In this document: in pieces, positions 23,836 to 32,545 of the stretch
How positions within the stretch are numbered: the first letter of the stretch is position 1
Layout of the letters: each line of letters begins with the position of its first letter
Assembly (NCBI RefSeq): GCF_047729875.1
Contig: NZ_CP159826.1
Location: forward strand, 2,356,001 to 2,420,000
DNA: 64,000 bases
Reading direction: 5' to 3'
From: Marimicrobium sp913061115
GTDB taxonomy: Bacteria > Pseudomonadota > Gammaproteobacteria > Pseudomonadales > Halieaceae
Position numbers and translations under genes: made by a program
The notes under the pieces: model-generated
What the model was told of the DNA's origin: nothing
Databases searched by the model: none
The model's input: only the letters and a program-made list of their open reading frames with translations

Positions 23836-25011
23836 CTAAAAATTACGCGTGTTAAAGGGTGTGTAACCCTCTGAGAGACAATCCCGGCTGATAATGATTT
23901 TCATCACCTCAGAACTGCCCGCATAAATGGTTGTAATTCTTGCATCAGTATACTGCCTGCTTATTGGGTATTCATCCATATAACCGGCACCACCATGCAG
24001 CTGAACCCCCAAGTCGGCGACGGCAACCGCCAGCTCACTAGTGACCAGCTTTGCCTTAGCAGCATCCACTGCAGTGAGCTGACCGGCCGCGAAGGCTCGA
24101 ACACACTGATCGACATAACTCTGAGCAATATCCAGCTGCATGCGCATTTCAGCCAACTTGAATTGGGTATTCTGAAAGGCTGCCACTGGCTTGCCAAATG
24201 CCTTGCGCTGTTTCACATAGTCCGCCGTGAGGTCCCAAGACAACTGGGCACAGGCTATATAACCTGCAGCGCCAATCAAGCGCTCCTCCCCCAACCCTTC
24301 CATAAGATAGATGAAACCCTTTCCAGGCTCCCCTAGGACATTGGCCTTAGGCACTTTCACATCATTAAAAAATAGCTCGGCGGTATCCTGCGCTTTCATA
24401 CCCATTTTTTTCAAATTGCGGCCTCGTTCAAAGCCCTCCATGCCCCGCTCGACCAGAAATAGGGTCATAGCGTGGGGGTTGTTTTCCGGATCAGTCTTGG
24501 CGGCAACGATGATAAGATCGGCATTGATACCGTTAGAAATATACGTTTTTGAGCCATTTAGCACCCAATGATCCTCTTTTTCGACGGCCGTCGAACGCAT
24601 TCCAGCGAGGTCACTACCTGCATCGGGCTCAGTCATGGCAATGGCCAAAATAATCTCACCACGAACACAACCCGGCAAAAATCTCTGGCACTGCTCCTCA
24701 CTGCCAAAACGCGTGAGATACGGACCCACCAGACGGCTATGTAGCGAGTTATACCAGTCACCCACCCTCGCATAGGACGTCTCTTCGATAATAATTTGCT
24801 CGAAACGAAAATCAGTATCGCCCATGCCACCGTACTTCTCATCCGGCCAGACCATCAAAAAGCCCTGTTCACCGGCTCTACGGAAAGCGTCACGGTCAAC
24901 AATTCCAGCCTCACGCCAGGCCTCCATCTGTGGCACAATCTCTACTGCGAGGAATTTCCGATAGGCGTCTCGGAACATGTGCTGCTCTTCAGTGAATTCT
25001 CGTTGCAACAT
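23836..25011 (-). CDS. Acyl-CoA dehydrogenase (isovaleryl/long-chain type base)
   Basis: The 391-residue product is a complete acyl-CoA dehydrogenase: 'AMTEPDAGSDLAGMRSTA' flavin segment, 'YISNGINADLIIVAAKT', 'RKAFGKPVAAFQNTQFKLAEM', 'GGAGYMDEYPISRQYTDARITTIYAGSSEVMK'. The C-terminal base of medium-chain enzymes (the Glu of YEG) is Ala here. A Glu is instead present at residue 243 in 'GLGEERLIGAAG', the base position of isovaleryl- and long-chain-type dehydrogenases, which suits branched substrates. The start at 25011 follows GGGAG; a 33-residue extension is rejected. It is the first gene of the minus-strand catabolic run. Confidence 0.9.
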   Translation of the reverse strand: MLQREFTEEQHMFRDAYRKFLAVEIVPQMEAWREAGIVDRDAFRRAGEQGFLMVWPDEKYGGMGDTDFRFEQIIIEETSYARVGDWYNSLHSRLVGPYLTRFGSEEQCQRFLPGCVRGEIILAIAMTEPDAGSDLAGMRSTAVEKEDHWVLNGSKTYISNGINADLIIVAAKTDPENNPHAMTLFLVERGMEGFERGRNLKKMGMKAQDTAELFFNDVKVPKANVLGEPGKGFIYLMEGLGEERLIGAAGYIACAQLSWDLTADYVKQRKAFGKPVAAFQNTQFKLAEMRMQLDIAQSYVDQCVRAFAAGQLTAVDAAKAKLVTSELAVAVADLGVQLHGGAGYMDEYPISRQYTDARITTIYAGSSEVMKIIISRDCLSEGYTPFNTRNF

Positions 25012-25146
25012 ACAGTCCAGCTCCCATGCGGACAAATAAACGGTAGGTAGTATGGTGAGCGGCCAGTAGGCCAACAATGACCTGCCCCTACAAATAAATG
25101 GACAAGACATTACAAGCCGGGCTTAGAGGCTGAAACTGGAAAAATC

Positions 25147-26316
25147 ATGCAGCAGATTCATCCGGAAAACTGGATCATCATCTACTTTGGCTTAATCTTT
25201 GTGATCGCCTGCGCGCAGATGGTTGTTGTCTACGCACTCAGCAATGCCAGCAATCCCGCGCCCGGACTAGGCCTGTATACCGTCTATTTCATGGCTGCCC
25301 TGCTGGGCTTGATCGCCTTTGCGCTACAACATAGCGCAAGCGCACCCATGCGGATGGACATTTCTTCGGCCGCATCAATTCTCTCCAGTTATTTGCTATT
25401 CACGGCGGCGGGACAGCGGGCACAGATCAAAACGGGTCGCATCGTGCTTGGCGTCGCCGGCTTAGTTGCCTGTGTCAGTGTATTTTTTCTCGATGCACGA
25501 GACATATTTGGCATGCAAGTCACTGTTGCTGCGTTCTTTTTTGCCGCTGCAGGCCTACTCTGCGGCTGGCGCAGCTGGAAAAAAAGCAATGTGGGTGACG
25601 GCATCACGGCCGCCGCGCTGATGATCGTCGTCAGCATGCTAGCACTGCTATACCTCTGGCAGACCCATGACGACTATTTCCAGGCCCAGACAGTGGCCTT
25701 TGGTCTATACAGCTCAGCGTATGTGCTGGTCGCAATGGGTTTTCTGGCTAGTGTGCTCATCGAAAACCAACAAAAGCTGTCCCACGTATCCACACAAGAC
25801 CCGCTGACTCGGCTGCTGAACCGCCATGGCTTGGAACAAACTTTGCACGTCACCCTAGCGCAGGCTGCCCGCCAGCAGCTGCCCACAGCCGCTATTATGG
25901 TGAGCATCGATCACTTCAAAGAAGTCAACAGCAACTTCGGCAATAAAGCGGGAGACCAGGTGCTCAGACAGGTCGCTCAAACCCTACAGCGCATAAGCCG
26001 CGCCAGCGATACAGTGGCCCGCGTCGGCGGTGAGGAATATCTGTTGATTCTCCCTTGTACCCACTTGGACGACGCCCGTATGTTGGCCGAACGCATCCGC
26101 CTAGACATTGCCGAATGTGCCCTGACCGTCAACCGACAGCAGATCGCCATTACCGTAAGCCTCGGTGTGGCGGGCGCGCTTGGAGCAGTAGAACTGAACA
26201 AACTGTCGGGCGAGGCCGACCGAGCGATGCAGTTGGCCAAACGGGGCGGACGCAACCAGGTGGCCTCGGTGGAAAGCAAATCCATTCACCTCAGCACACA
26301 CGTTACCCAGGTCTAA
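25147..26316 (+). CDS. Membrane diguanylate cyclase (GGDEF domain)
   Basis: A protein of 389 residues. The first 200 residues hold about six or seven hydrophobic helices, a membrane sensor without a recognisable named domain. A GGDEF domain follows from about residue 215: 'TQDPLTRLLNRHGLEQTL', 'IMVSIDHFKEVNSNFGNKAGDQVLRQVAQTL', 'RASDTVARVGGEEYLLILP'. The signature is GGEEY instead of GGDEF/GGEEF, and the RxxD inhibitory site (R-A-S-D) is intact five residues ahead, so an active, product-inhibited cyclase making cyclic di-GMP is expected. The AraC gene starts 8 bases after its stop, so the two are probably cotranscribed. Confidence 0.88.
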   Translation: MQQIHPENWIIIYFGLIFVIACAQMVVVYALSNASNPAPGLGLYTVYFMAALLGLIAFALQHSASAPMRMDISSAASILSSYLLFTAAGQRAQIKTGRIVLGVAGLVACVSVFFLDARDIFGMQVTVAAFFFAAAGLLCGWRSWKKSNVGDGITAAALMIVVSMLALLYLWQTHDDYFQAQTVAFGLYSSAYVLVAMGFLASVLIENQQKLSHVSTQDPLTRLLNRHGLEQTLHVTLAQAARQQLPTAAIMVSIDHFKEVNSNFGNKAGDQVLRQVAQTLQRISRASDTVARVGGEEYLLILPCTHLDDARMLAERIRLDIAECALTVNRQQIAITVSLGVAGALGAVELNKLSGEADRAMQLAKRGGRNQVASVESKSIHLSTHVTQV

Positions 26317-26324
26317 AAAAACGC

Positions 26325-27326
26325 ATGCGCGACTTATCAATATCCGTCTATTTCGCACGCTCAGTGTTGAAAAATGCGGTCGCGCAGGGCCTGGACCCCA
26401 TCAGCCTGTTGCGTAAAAATCGTGTCTCCCCCAGACTGATGCTGGAAGGCAGCGCGCGAATATCGATAGAACGCTTCGCCGACCTGCAGGTCGCCACGAT
26501 GCAGGCCATGAATGACGAGACCCTAGGTTATGGGACCAAGCCCATGCCGCTGGGTTGCTGGTCGATGATGTGCCATGCGGTTATTGGGTGCGAGACGCTC
26601 GGAGAGGCGTTAAGCCGGTCGTGCCGGTTCTATCAGCTGTTTGAATTAGGCGTGCACCCGGTGCTAGACGAAGACGGAGAGTCTGCTGTGATCCGGCTGG
26701 TACCACAGGACGTTAATACGCCGTCAAACCCCTTTCTGCACGAGTTGCTGCTATTCAATCTGCATCGCTTTGCAAGCTGGCTGGTGCAGGAACACCTACC
26801 GATTCAGGTCGTACAGTTAAATTATCAACCACTCGCCCCAGCGCTGGATTACCGTCATATGTTCCTTGCCAACCCGGTGAAGTTCGAACAGCCCCACTCA
26901 CAGCTGTTACTGTCTAAGGGCCTGCTAAGCAAACGTATCACACAGAATGAAGCATCACTGCGCCACTTTTTGCGGCACCCTGCGCTCATCATGCTCACAC
27001 AAAACTACGCCATCAACAGCTGGACATCACAGGTAAGGGACATTGTCCGCCGTCAACTGCGCGATATATCGGAGCTCAATGATGTCGCCGTCACATTGGA
27101 AGTTCATCCGCAAACACTCAGAAGGCGCCTCGCGGCGGAGGGGACCACGTTCAAGGACATCAAAAACCAGATGCGCCGTGATACTGCCCTGCACTTTCTT
27201 GGAAAACAGGGACTCAGTATTGAGGAAATATCGCACCGGGCGGGGTTCTCGGAATCTAGCGCATTTATACGGGCCTTCAAGGGCTGGACTGGCGTAACGC
27301 CGTATACCTATCGCAAGGGACTCTGA
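26325..27326 (+). CDS. AraC-family transcriptional regulator
   Basis: The 333-residue product has the same overall design as the regulator at 17573: an Arabinose_bd-like N-domain ('VAQGLDPISLLRKNRVSPRLMLEG', 'FADLQVATMQAMNDETLGYGT') and a C-terminal HTH ('LNDVAVTLEVHPQTLRRRLAAEGTTFKDIK', 'LSIEEISHRAGFSESSAFIRAFKGWTGVTPYTYR'). The ATG at 26325 is 8 bases beyond the diguanylate cyclase stop. The frame is open upstream for 90 more codons, but that part overlaps the GGDEF coding region and is a shadow. Its targets might be the catabolic cluster on the other strand or the operon at 28155; the sequence does not say which. Confidence 0.88.
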   Translation: MRDLSISVYFARSVLKNAVAQGLDPISLLRKNRVSPRLMLEGSARISIERFADLQVATMQAMNDETLGYGTKPMPLGCWSMMCHAVIGCETLGEALSRSCRFYQLFELGVHPVLDEDGESAVIRLVPQDVNTPSNPFLHELLLFNLHRFASWLVQEHLPIQVVQLNYQPLAPALDYRHMFLANPVKFEQPHSQLLLSKGLLSKRITQNEASLRHFLRHPALIMLTQNYAINSWTSQVRDIVRRQLRDISELNDVAVTLEVHPQTLRRRLAAEGTTFKDIKNQMRRDTALHFLGKQGLSIEEISHRAGFSESSAFIRAFKGWTGVTPYTYRKGL

Positions 27327-27379
27327 GCCGGGGCTGAGCACTGGGCTGCGCAGCACGGTAGCGACCCACTGGCATGAAG

Positions 27380-27922
27380 TCAGGACAAGTACACCAAACG
27401 GCCATCGCAGGTGACACACTGATAGCGCACTCTGCCCCGCTGTGCGCGGTTATGGCGGGTTGTAGACACTTCGTGTAATTGGCAGCCGCAGTGGTAACGG
27501 TGTTTAGCTTGCCTGCGCTGGGGCACACCCTCCAGGTCAAGATTGAAGGTGACACCTGGGTCGGCATCAAAACGCGCCATCAGCGCCTGCCACTCAAGCC
27601 CGTGGGGCTTTACACCCCGCTTGGGATAGACCTCATGCACGATAAAATGGGCCACCTCATGGGGTACAGTATCACGTAGGTTTTCCTCGAAATACTTGGA
27701 GAAAATCCAGGGGTTGTAGCGGATCAAGCGACGCGCGCCAATGGTTTTAAACATGCCCGCCGTCTGTCCTTTTAGGTCGAAAAGCACCGGAACACGATCG
27801 AAAGGCCGGCCGAAAATACCCTCTGCCCGGCAGATATAGTCTTCTGTCCTCTGCTCTACTTGGCGTTGCTCTGTATCCCCAATGGGCTGCACCACGCTGA
27901 ATATTTCCTTGTTGATTGACAT
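27380..27922 (-). CDS. sprT: SprT-like zinc metalloprotease-fold protein
   Basis: A 180-residue SprT-type protein. The zinc motif is 'VPHEVAHFIVHEVYP' (His88, Glu89, His92), and a C-terminal zinc ribbon has 'YHCGCQLHEV' and 'VRYQCVTCDGRLVY'. 'RLIRYNPWIFSKYFEENLRDT' is the conserved substrate-groove region. Eukaryotic relatives (SPRTN) cut DNA-protein crosslinks; the role of bacterial SprT is not settled. It converges with the AraC gene at 27326 across a 53-base gap with no obvious terminator. Confidence 0.87.
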   Translation of the reverse strand: MSINKEIFSVVQPIGDTEQRQVEQRTEDYICRAEGIFGRPFDRVPVLFDLKGQTAGMFKTIGARRLIRYNPWIFSKYFEENLRDTVPHEVAHFIVHEVYPKRGVKPHGLEWQALMARFDADPGVTFNLDLEGVPQRRQAKHRYHCGCQLHEVSTTRHNRAQRGRVRYQCVTCDGRLVYLS

Positions 27923-27968
27923 TAATCCTTAGCCGACAGTACATCTCATGTCACGGCGTGTCACAGAA

Positions 27969-28000
27969 ATGCTAAACTGGGCGGAACAGGCATTTAGCAT
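27969..28000. promoter_or_regulatory. Inverted repeat between sprT and the kinase/dehydrogenase operon
   Basis: ATGCTAAA and TTTAGCAT are perfect 8-base arms separated by 16 bases. They lie in the 232-base divergent intergenic region, nearer sprT. This may be an operator or a weak hairpin. A GTCAC direct repeat lies just before it (about 27949-27964). The rest of the region holds only the promoters of the flanking genes. Confidence 0.35.
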
Positions 28001-28154
28001 AGCGTTCACGGTGACGCGACTCAATAAATACTGAACACCTGTAAGTTCCGGTACACTTATTTGTTGCGAGCTGTCATTGTTACCGGGCCGGCCACAGCAC
28101 AAACTTTGCTCATGCGTGTATGGCATCAATTGTCCAACATAACGAAGAAGACAT

Positions 28155-29177
28155 ATGAAGACACAAAGTCTAGACGTCCAAAAACTCAGCGACTATTTAA
28201 CCCTGCATATGACAGGGTTCACAGCGCCTTTAAGTGCGGAAAAATTTGAGGGCGGTCAATCCAATCCCACGTTCAAACTCACCGCTGCAGACGGCAAACA
28301 TTATGTGCTGCGGCGCAAGCCACCTGGCGAATTACTGAAATCAGCCCACGCGGTCGATCGAGAATTTCGCGTCATCAGTGCATTGCGTGATACCGACGTG
28401 CCGGTACCAAAAACGTTCGTGCTGTGCGAAGACGACGATATCGTTGGTTCTATGTTCTACGTCATGGAATACAAGGAGGGTCGCATCTTGTGGGACCCTC
28501 TACTTCCCGATGCGGCCGATAACGCAGAGCGCTCCGCTATCTACGATGCCATGAACCAAACCATGGCCGCCCTGCATAATGTTGATGTAGATGCGGTTGG
28601 TCTGACCAGCTTCGGTCGACCAGGGAACTACTTTGAGCGTCAGCTGGGCCGTTGGAGCAAACAGTATCGCGCGTCCGAGACTTGCCACATCGCTTCGATG
28701 GAGTCATTGATGACCTGGCTTGTGGCCAAAATGCCTGAGGATGACGGCACGGTAAGACTTGTCCATGGTGACTACCGGCTGGACAACATGATGTTCCACT
28801 CTACAGAACCGCGGGTCATTGCGCTGTTAGACTGGGAGTTGTCTACGCTGGGCCATCCTCTGGCGGACCTAGCCAATCAATGCATGGCTTGGATGCTTCC
28901 ACGGGAGGGCCGCATCAAAGGTCTCGGAGGCGTCGACCGCGCAGCGCTGGGCATTCCCAGTGATGAAGAATACATCGCGCGCTATTGTGAACGTACTGGA
29001 CGCGACGGCATTGAAAATTGGAACTTCTATCTGGTGTTCTCGCTGTTTCGCCTCGCGGCAATTTTGCAAGGCATTGTTAAGCGCGCACAAATAGGAACCG
29101 CTTCCAGTGCCGAAGCAGATTCACAGGGTGAAGCCGTCACGCAACTGGCTGACCTGGCAATGTTATTGACTGACTGA
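28155..29177 (+). CDS. Acyl-CoA-associated phosphotransferase, ACAD10/ACAD11 kinase-domain type
   Basis: The 340-residue product is an APH-fold kinase: N-lobe 'FEGGQSNPTFKLTAADGKHYVLRRKPPGELLKSAHAVDREFRV', catalytic 'RLVHGDYRLDNMMFH' (His204-Gly-Asp206, Asn211) and 'VIALLDWELSTLGHPLADLA' (Asp226). The last segment and 'VLRRKPPG' are characteristic of the kinase half of mammalian ACAD10/11 and of LvaA of levulinate catabolism, which phosphorylate the 4-hydroxyl of 4-hydroxyacyl-CoA. The start has AAGAAG upstream. It is the first gene of a plus-strand operon with hydratase, thiolase and the matching dehydrogenase (31319). The assignment to 4-hydroxyacyl-CoA is by homology and context. Confidence 0.88.
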   Translation: MKTQSLDVQKLSDYLTLHMTGFTAPLSAEKFEGGQSNPTFKLTAADGKHYVLRRKPPGELLKSAHAVDREFRVISALRDTDVPVPKTFVLCEDDDIVGSMFYVMEYKEGRILWDPLLPDAADNAERSAIYDAMNQTMAALHNVDVDAVGLTSFGRPGNYFERQLGRWSKQYRASETCHIASMESLMTWLVAKMPEDDGTVRLVHGDYRLDNMMFHSTEPRVIALLDWELSTLGHPLADLANQCMAWMLPREGRIKGLGGVDRAALGIPSDEEYIARYCERTGRDGIENWNFYLVFSLFRLAAILQGIVKRAQIGTASSAEADSQGEAVTQLADLAMLLTD

Positions 29178-29245
29178 CGACTGATTACCACACCGGCGTC
29201 TGACGTCGGACACTTTTCAAACGTTCACTAACGAGGATTAGAACA

Positions 29246-30010
29246 ATGGCTGAAGAAGTACTAATGGATGTCACTGATGGCATTTTGACCGTCACACTTA
29301 ACCGCCCGAAAGCTAGAAATGCCGCCAACAAAGCACTCGCCGAAGGTGTCGCTGCCGCCATGGACAGACTCGACAGCGATGACAGTATTCGCGTAGCGAT
29401 TCTCACCGGCGCTGGCGGCACGTTCTGTTCTGGCATGGATCTAAAAGCGTTTGTTACCGGTGAAACACCGAATGTTGAGGGCCGTGGATTTGCGGGTCTG
29501 ACCGAGGCAACGCCGCGTAAACCGCTTATCGCTGCGGTTGAGGGCTATGCCCTGGCCGGAGGCTTGGAACTCGCTATCTCTTGCGATCTTATCGTTGCTG
29601 CCGATGATGCTAAATTTGGCATCCCGGAAGTCAAACGTGGTCTCGCCGCTGCCGCCGGCGGACTCATTAAACTCCCCAGACAAATACCCAAGCGACTGGC
29701 GATGGAACTGGCGTTAACCGGTGACTTTATCGGCGCCCAGCGTGCCTATGATATTGGCCTGATCAATGAAGTGGTACCAGCAGGAACAGCGCTTGATGCT
29801 GCGAAAGCGCTGGCTGCCAGGATTGTTGCCAATGGGCCACTGGCAGTCGCGATTAGCAAACAGGTTATATTACAGTCCGAAGACTGGTCCGCCGATGAAA
29901 TGTGGCAGAAGCAACAGGAGTTGACGATGCCGGTATTCATAAGCGAAGACGCTATCGAAGGGTCTGTCGCTTTCGCTGAAAAACGCGCCCCTAACTGGAA
30001 AGGCAAATAA
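29246..30010 (+). CDS. Enoyl-CoA hydratase
   Basis: The 254-residue crotonase retains both hydratase glutamates: Glu108 ('ALAGGLELAISCD') and Glu128 ('FGIPEVKRGLAAAAGG'). Hydration of trans-2-enoyl-CoA to 3-hydroxyacyl-CoA is therefore expected, in contrast to the two crotonases at 20198 and 20990. 'FCSGMDLKAF' forms the oxyanion hole. An AACGAGGATT stretch precedes the ATG. It lies 68 bases after the kinase gene and 11 bases before the thiolase gene. In this operon it would act after phosphate elimination has produced the enoyl-CoA. Confidence 0.87.
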   Translation: MAEEVLMDVTDGILTVTLNRPKARNAANKALAEGVAAAMDRLDSDDSIRVAILTGAGGTFCSGMDLKAFVTGETPNVEGRGFAGLTEATPRKPLIAAVEGYALAGGLELAISCDLIVAADDAKFGIPEVKRGLAAAAGGLIKLPRQIPKRLAMELALTGDFIGAQRAYDIGLINEVVPAGTALDAAKALAARIVANGPLAVAISKQVILQSEDWSADEMWQKQQELTMPVFISEDAIEGSVAFAEKRAPNWKGK

Positions 30011-30021
30011 GGAGTAAGACA

Positions 30022-31257
30022 ATGACAGACGCATGGATTATCGACGCCTGCCGCACACCACGCGGCATTGGCAAGAAGGGCAAAGGCGCCCTTGCAGAAC
30101 AGCATCCCCAGCATCTCGGTGCCACAGTGCTCAAAGCCATCGCTGAACGCAATGACCTCAATACCGCCGATGTCGATGATGTGATCTTTGGCACCAGTTC
30201 CCAAAGAGGACGTCAAAGTGGCGACCTGGCACGAATGTCTGCACTGGAAGCGGGCTACGACATTCGCTCCAGCGGCATGACGTTAGACCGCTTCTGCGGC
30301 TCTGGCATCACTTCGGTCAACCTTGCAGCCATGAGCATCATGTCCGGAACAGAAGACCTAGTCATTGGTGGCGGCGCAGAAATGATGTCGATCTATGGGG
30401 AAGAAGGAGCAACCCCTACCCCGTTTCTCGATAATGGCAACCTAGCCCTAAGAGCCTTGCATCCGCAACCTCATCAGGGTGTCTGCGCCGATGCAATCGC
30501 GAGCATGGAAGGTATCGACAGGCAAGCGTTGGATGCACTCGCGTACGTCTCGCAGCAACGAGCAGCTAATGCAATTGACAACGGCTACTTCGACAATAGC
30601 TTGGTTCCGGTCTACTCTATTGACGGCACACTGGCGCTGGATAAAGAGCAATTTCCCCGTCCCCAAACGACCCTAGAAGGCCTCGCAGAACTGAAGGCTT
30701 CATTTGCGCCGATTGCAGATTATGCGTTGGATGAAAGTGGCCTGACTTACCGCAGTATGTTGTTGCAAAAATACCCAGGGCTGGAAATCACCCACATGCA
30801 TCATGCGGGCAACTCTTCCGGCGTGGTCGATGGTGCAGGTGCAGTGCTACTGGCCTCCCCCGAGTATGCCAAAGCACACGGCATGAAACCGCGTGCCCGC
30901 ATTAAAGCGATGTGCAACATGGGTGACTGTCCTACCCTGATGCTGAACGCTCCGGTCCCAGCGGCCAGAAAAGTACTGGCGAAAGCAGGTCTGTCCATCG
31001 AAGACATCGACCTGTTTGAGATCAATGAGGCCTTTTCTGTGGTGGCGGAAAAATTTATCCGCGACCTGCAACTCAACCGCGACAAGGTCAATGTTAACGG
31101 TGGTGCGATGGCACTGGGCCATCCGATAGGAGCCACCGGTGCACTGTTAATCGGCACCGTGCTGGATGAATTAGAGCGTCGAGACCAGCAGTTTGGCCTC
31201 ATCACCATGTGCGCAGCCGGCGGCATGGCACCCGCAATCATCATCGAGCGTATCTAG
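30022..31257 (+). CDS. Acetyl-CoA C-acyltransferase (degradative thiolase)
   Basis: This 411-residue thiolase has the full catalytic set: nucleophile Cys92 ('LDRFCGSGITSVNLAAM'), 'NEAF' (about 333), the His of 'NVNGGAMALGHPIGATGALL' and the second Cys of 'TMCAAGGMAPAI'. It thus cleaves 3-ketoacyl-CoA to acetyl-CoA and a shortened acyl-CoA, in clear contrast to the Cys-less proteins at 350 and 1513. AAGGAG lies before the ATG, 11 bases after the hydratase stop. No 3-hydroxyacyl-CoA dehydrogenase is in this operon, so that step must be supplied from elsewhere. Confidence 0.92.
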   Translation: MTDAWIIDACRTPRGIGKKGKGALAEQHPQHLGATVLKAIAERNDLNTADVDDVIFGTSSQRGRQSGDLARMSALEAGYDIRSSGMTLDRFCGSGITSVNLAAMSIMSGTEDLVIGGGAEMMSIYGEEGATPTPFLDNGNLALRALHPQPHQGVCADAIASMEGIDRQALDALAYVSQQRAANAIDNGYFDNSLVPVYSIDGTLALDKEQFPRPQTTLEGLAELKASFAPIADYALDESGLTYRSMLLQKYPGLEITHMHHAGNSSGVVDGAGAVLLASPEYAKAHGMKPRARIKAMCNMGDCPTLMLNAPVPAARKVLAKAGLSIEDIDLFEINEAFSVVAEKFIRDLQLNRDKVNVNGGAMALGHPIGATGALLIGTVLDELERRDQQFGLITMCAAGGMAPAIIIERI

Positions 31258-31318
31258 CGCCCCCAACGCGTGGCGATAATGCTATCGCCACGTCATTTCA
31301 CCCGCTACGGAGAGCCGT

Positions 31319-32545
31319 GTGTTCGATTTCAGTGAAAAATCTCGCAGGTATCAGCAACAACTCAACGCGTTCATGACGCAGAACATCTACCCTAGAGAAG
31401 AAGAATACACCGCCCAATTGCACGTAGCAGAAAACCGTTATGGCTACTTGCCCATCATGCATGAACTCAAGACTAAAGCGCAGGAGCAGGGTCTGTGGAA
31501 TTTGTTCATTCCACCTTCACTGGCCGAGTTCAGCGATCACGGTGGCCTGAGCAATTTTGACTATGCGCCGCTGGCAGAAACCATGGGGCGGGTATTGTGG
31601 TCACCCGAAGTGTTCAACTGCAATGCACCGGACACGGGCAACATGGAAGTGTTCATGAAGTACGCCACGTCAGCCCAACAAGCACAGTGGCTAACCCCGC
31701 TTCTAGCCGGGGAGATTCGCTCTTCCTATGCCATGACAGAACCGCAGGTAGCCTCGTCAGATGCCACAAATGTCGAACTTAGCATCGTGCCTGATGGCAA
31801 CGAGTGGGTATTGAACGGTCGTAAATGGTTTATTACCGGAGCCCTGTACGAGCGCACCCGGATATTTATCGTCATGGGAAAATCAGATCCACACAACACC
31901 AATCGTCATAAGCAGCAGACCCAGGTGCTGGTGCCCAAGGACACACCGGGATTACAACTAATACGTCCACTAACCACGCTCGGTTATGACGACGCCCCTA
32001 TAGGACATGCCGAGATGGTATTTGATAATGTCCGCGTACCCCTAGATAACGTGCTGCTGGGTGCAGGCCGAGGTTTTGAAATCGCTCAGGGTCGACTAGG
32101 CCCGGGCCGCATTCATCACTGCATGCGACTGATTGGCGCAGCACAGCGCTCGCTTGAACTGGCGTGCAAACGCGTTGCATCGCGCACCACCTTTGGCCGT
32201 ACTCTCAGCCAGCATCAGTCCGTCCGCGAGGATATCGCCCGCTGTTTTTCAGAAATCGAAATGGCGCGTTTGCTGGTGCTGAAAACCTGCAAGAAAATGG
32301 ATGATGCAGGCACCATGGGTGCACTGGATATGATTGCGGCCAGCAAAACTACAGTGCCTCTGATGGTCCAAAACATCATCGATCGTTGCATGCAGATGCA
32401 CGGTGCTGGGGGTCTAACGGCAGATTACTGCATGGCAGAAGCATTTAACTACGCCCGCTGGTGCCGCCAGGCAGACGGCCCTGACCAGGTACACCAAATG
32501 GCATTAGGCAAGATGGTCATTACGCGCTATTCCGAGGATGCATGA
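31319..32545 (+). CDS. Acyl-CoA dehydrogenase, ACAD10/ACAD11 type
   Basis: Predicted product of 408 residues beginning at a GTG with GGAGAG just upstream. Acyl-CoA dehydrogenase motifs are 'YAMTEPQVASSDATNVEL', 'WFITGALYERTRIFIVMGKSDP', 'RVPLDNVLLGAGRGFEIAQGRLGPGRIHHCMRLIGAAQRSLELACKR', 'RTTFGRTLSQHQSVREDIA' and 'MQMHGAGGLTADYCMAEAFNYARWCRQADGPDQVHQ'. The 'RLGPGRIHHCMR' and 'DGPDQVH' segments are typical of the ACAD10/11 and LvaC group, whose members eliminate phosphate from 4-phosphoacyl-CoA instead of only desaturating. With the kinase at 28155 it forms the split equivalent of ACAD11. Last gene of the operon. Confidence 0.9.
   Translation: MFDFSEKSRRYQQQLNAFMTQNIYPREEEYTAQLHVAENRYGYLPIMHELKTKAQEQGLWNLFIPPSLAEFSDHGGLSNFDYAPLAETMGRVLWSPEVFNCNAPDTGNMEVFMKYATSAQQAQWLTPLLAGEIRSSYAMTEPQVASSDATNVELSIVPDGNEWVLNGRKWFITGALYERTRIFIVMGKSDPHNTNRHKQQTQVLVPKDTPGLQLIRPLTTLGYDDAPIGHAEMVFDNVRVPLDNVLLGAGRGFEIAQGRLGPGRIHHCMRLIGAAQRSLELACKRVASRTTFGRTLSQHQSVREDIARCFSEIEMARLLVLKTCKKMDDAGTMGALDMIAASKTTVPLMVQNIIDRCMQMHGAGGLTADYCMAEAFNYARWCRQADGPDQVHQMALGKMVITRYSEDA

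Noticed and set aside
26055..26324. 90-codon N-terminal extension of the AraC regulator
   Set aside because: It lies in another frame of the diguanylate cyclase gene; the normal AraC N-terminus begins at 26325.
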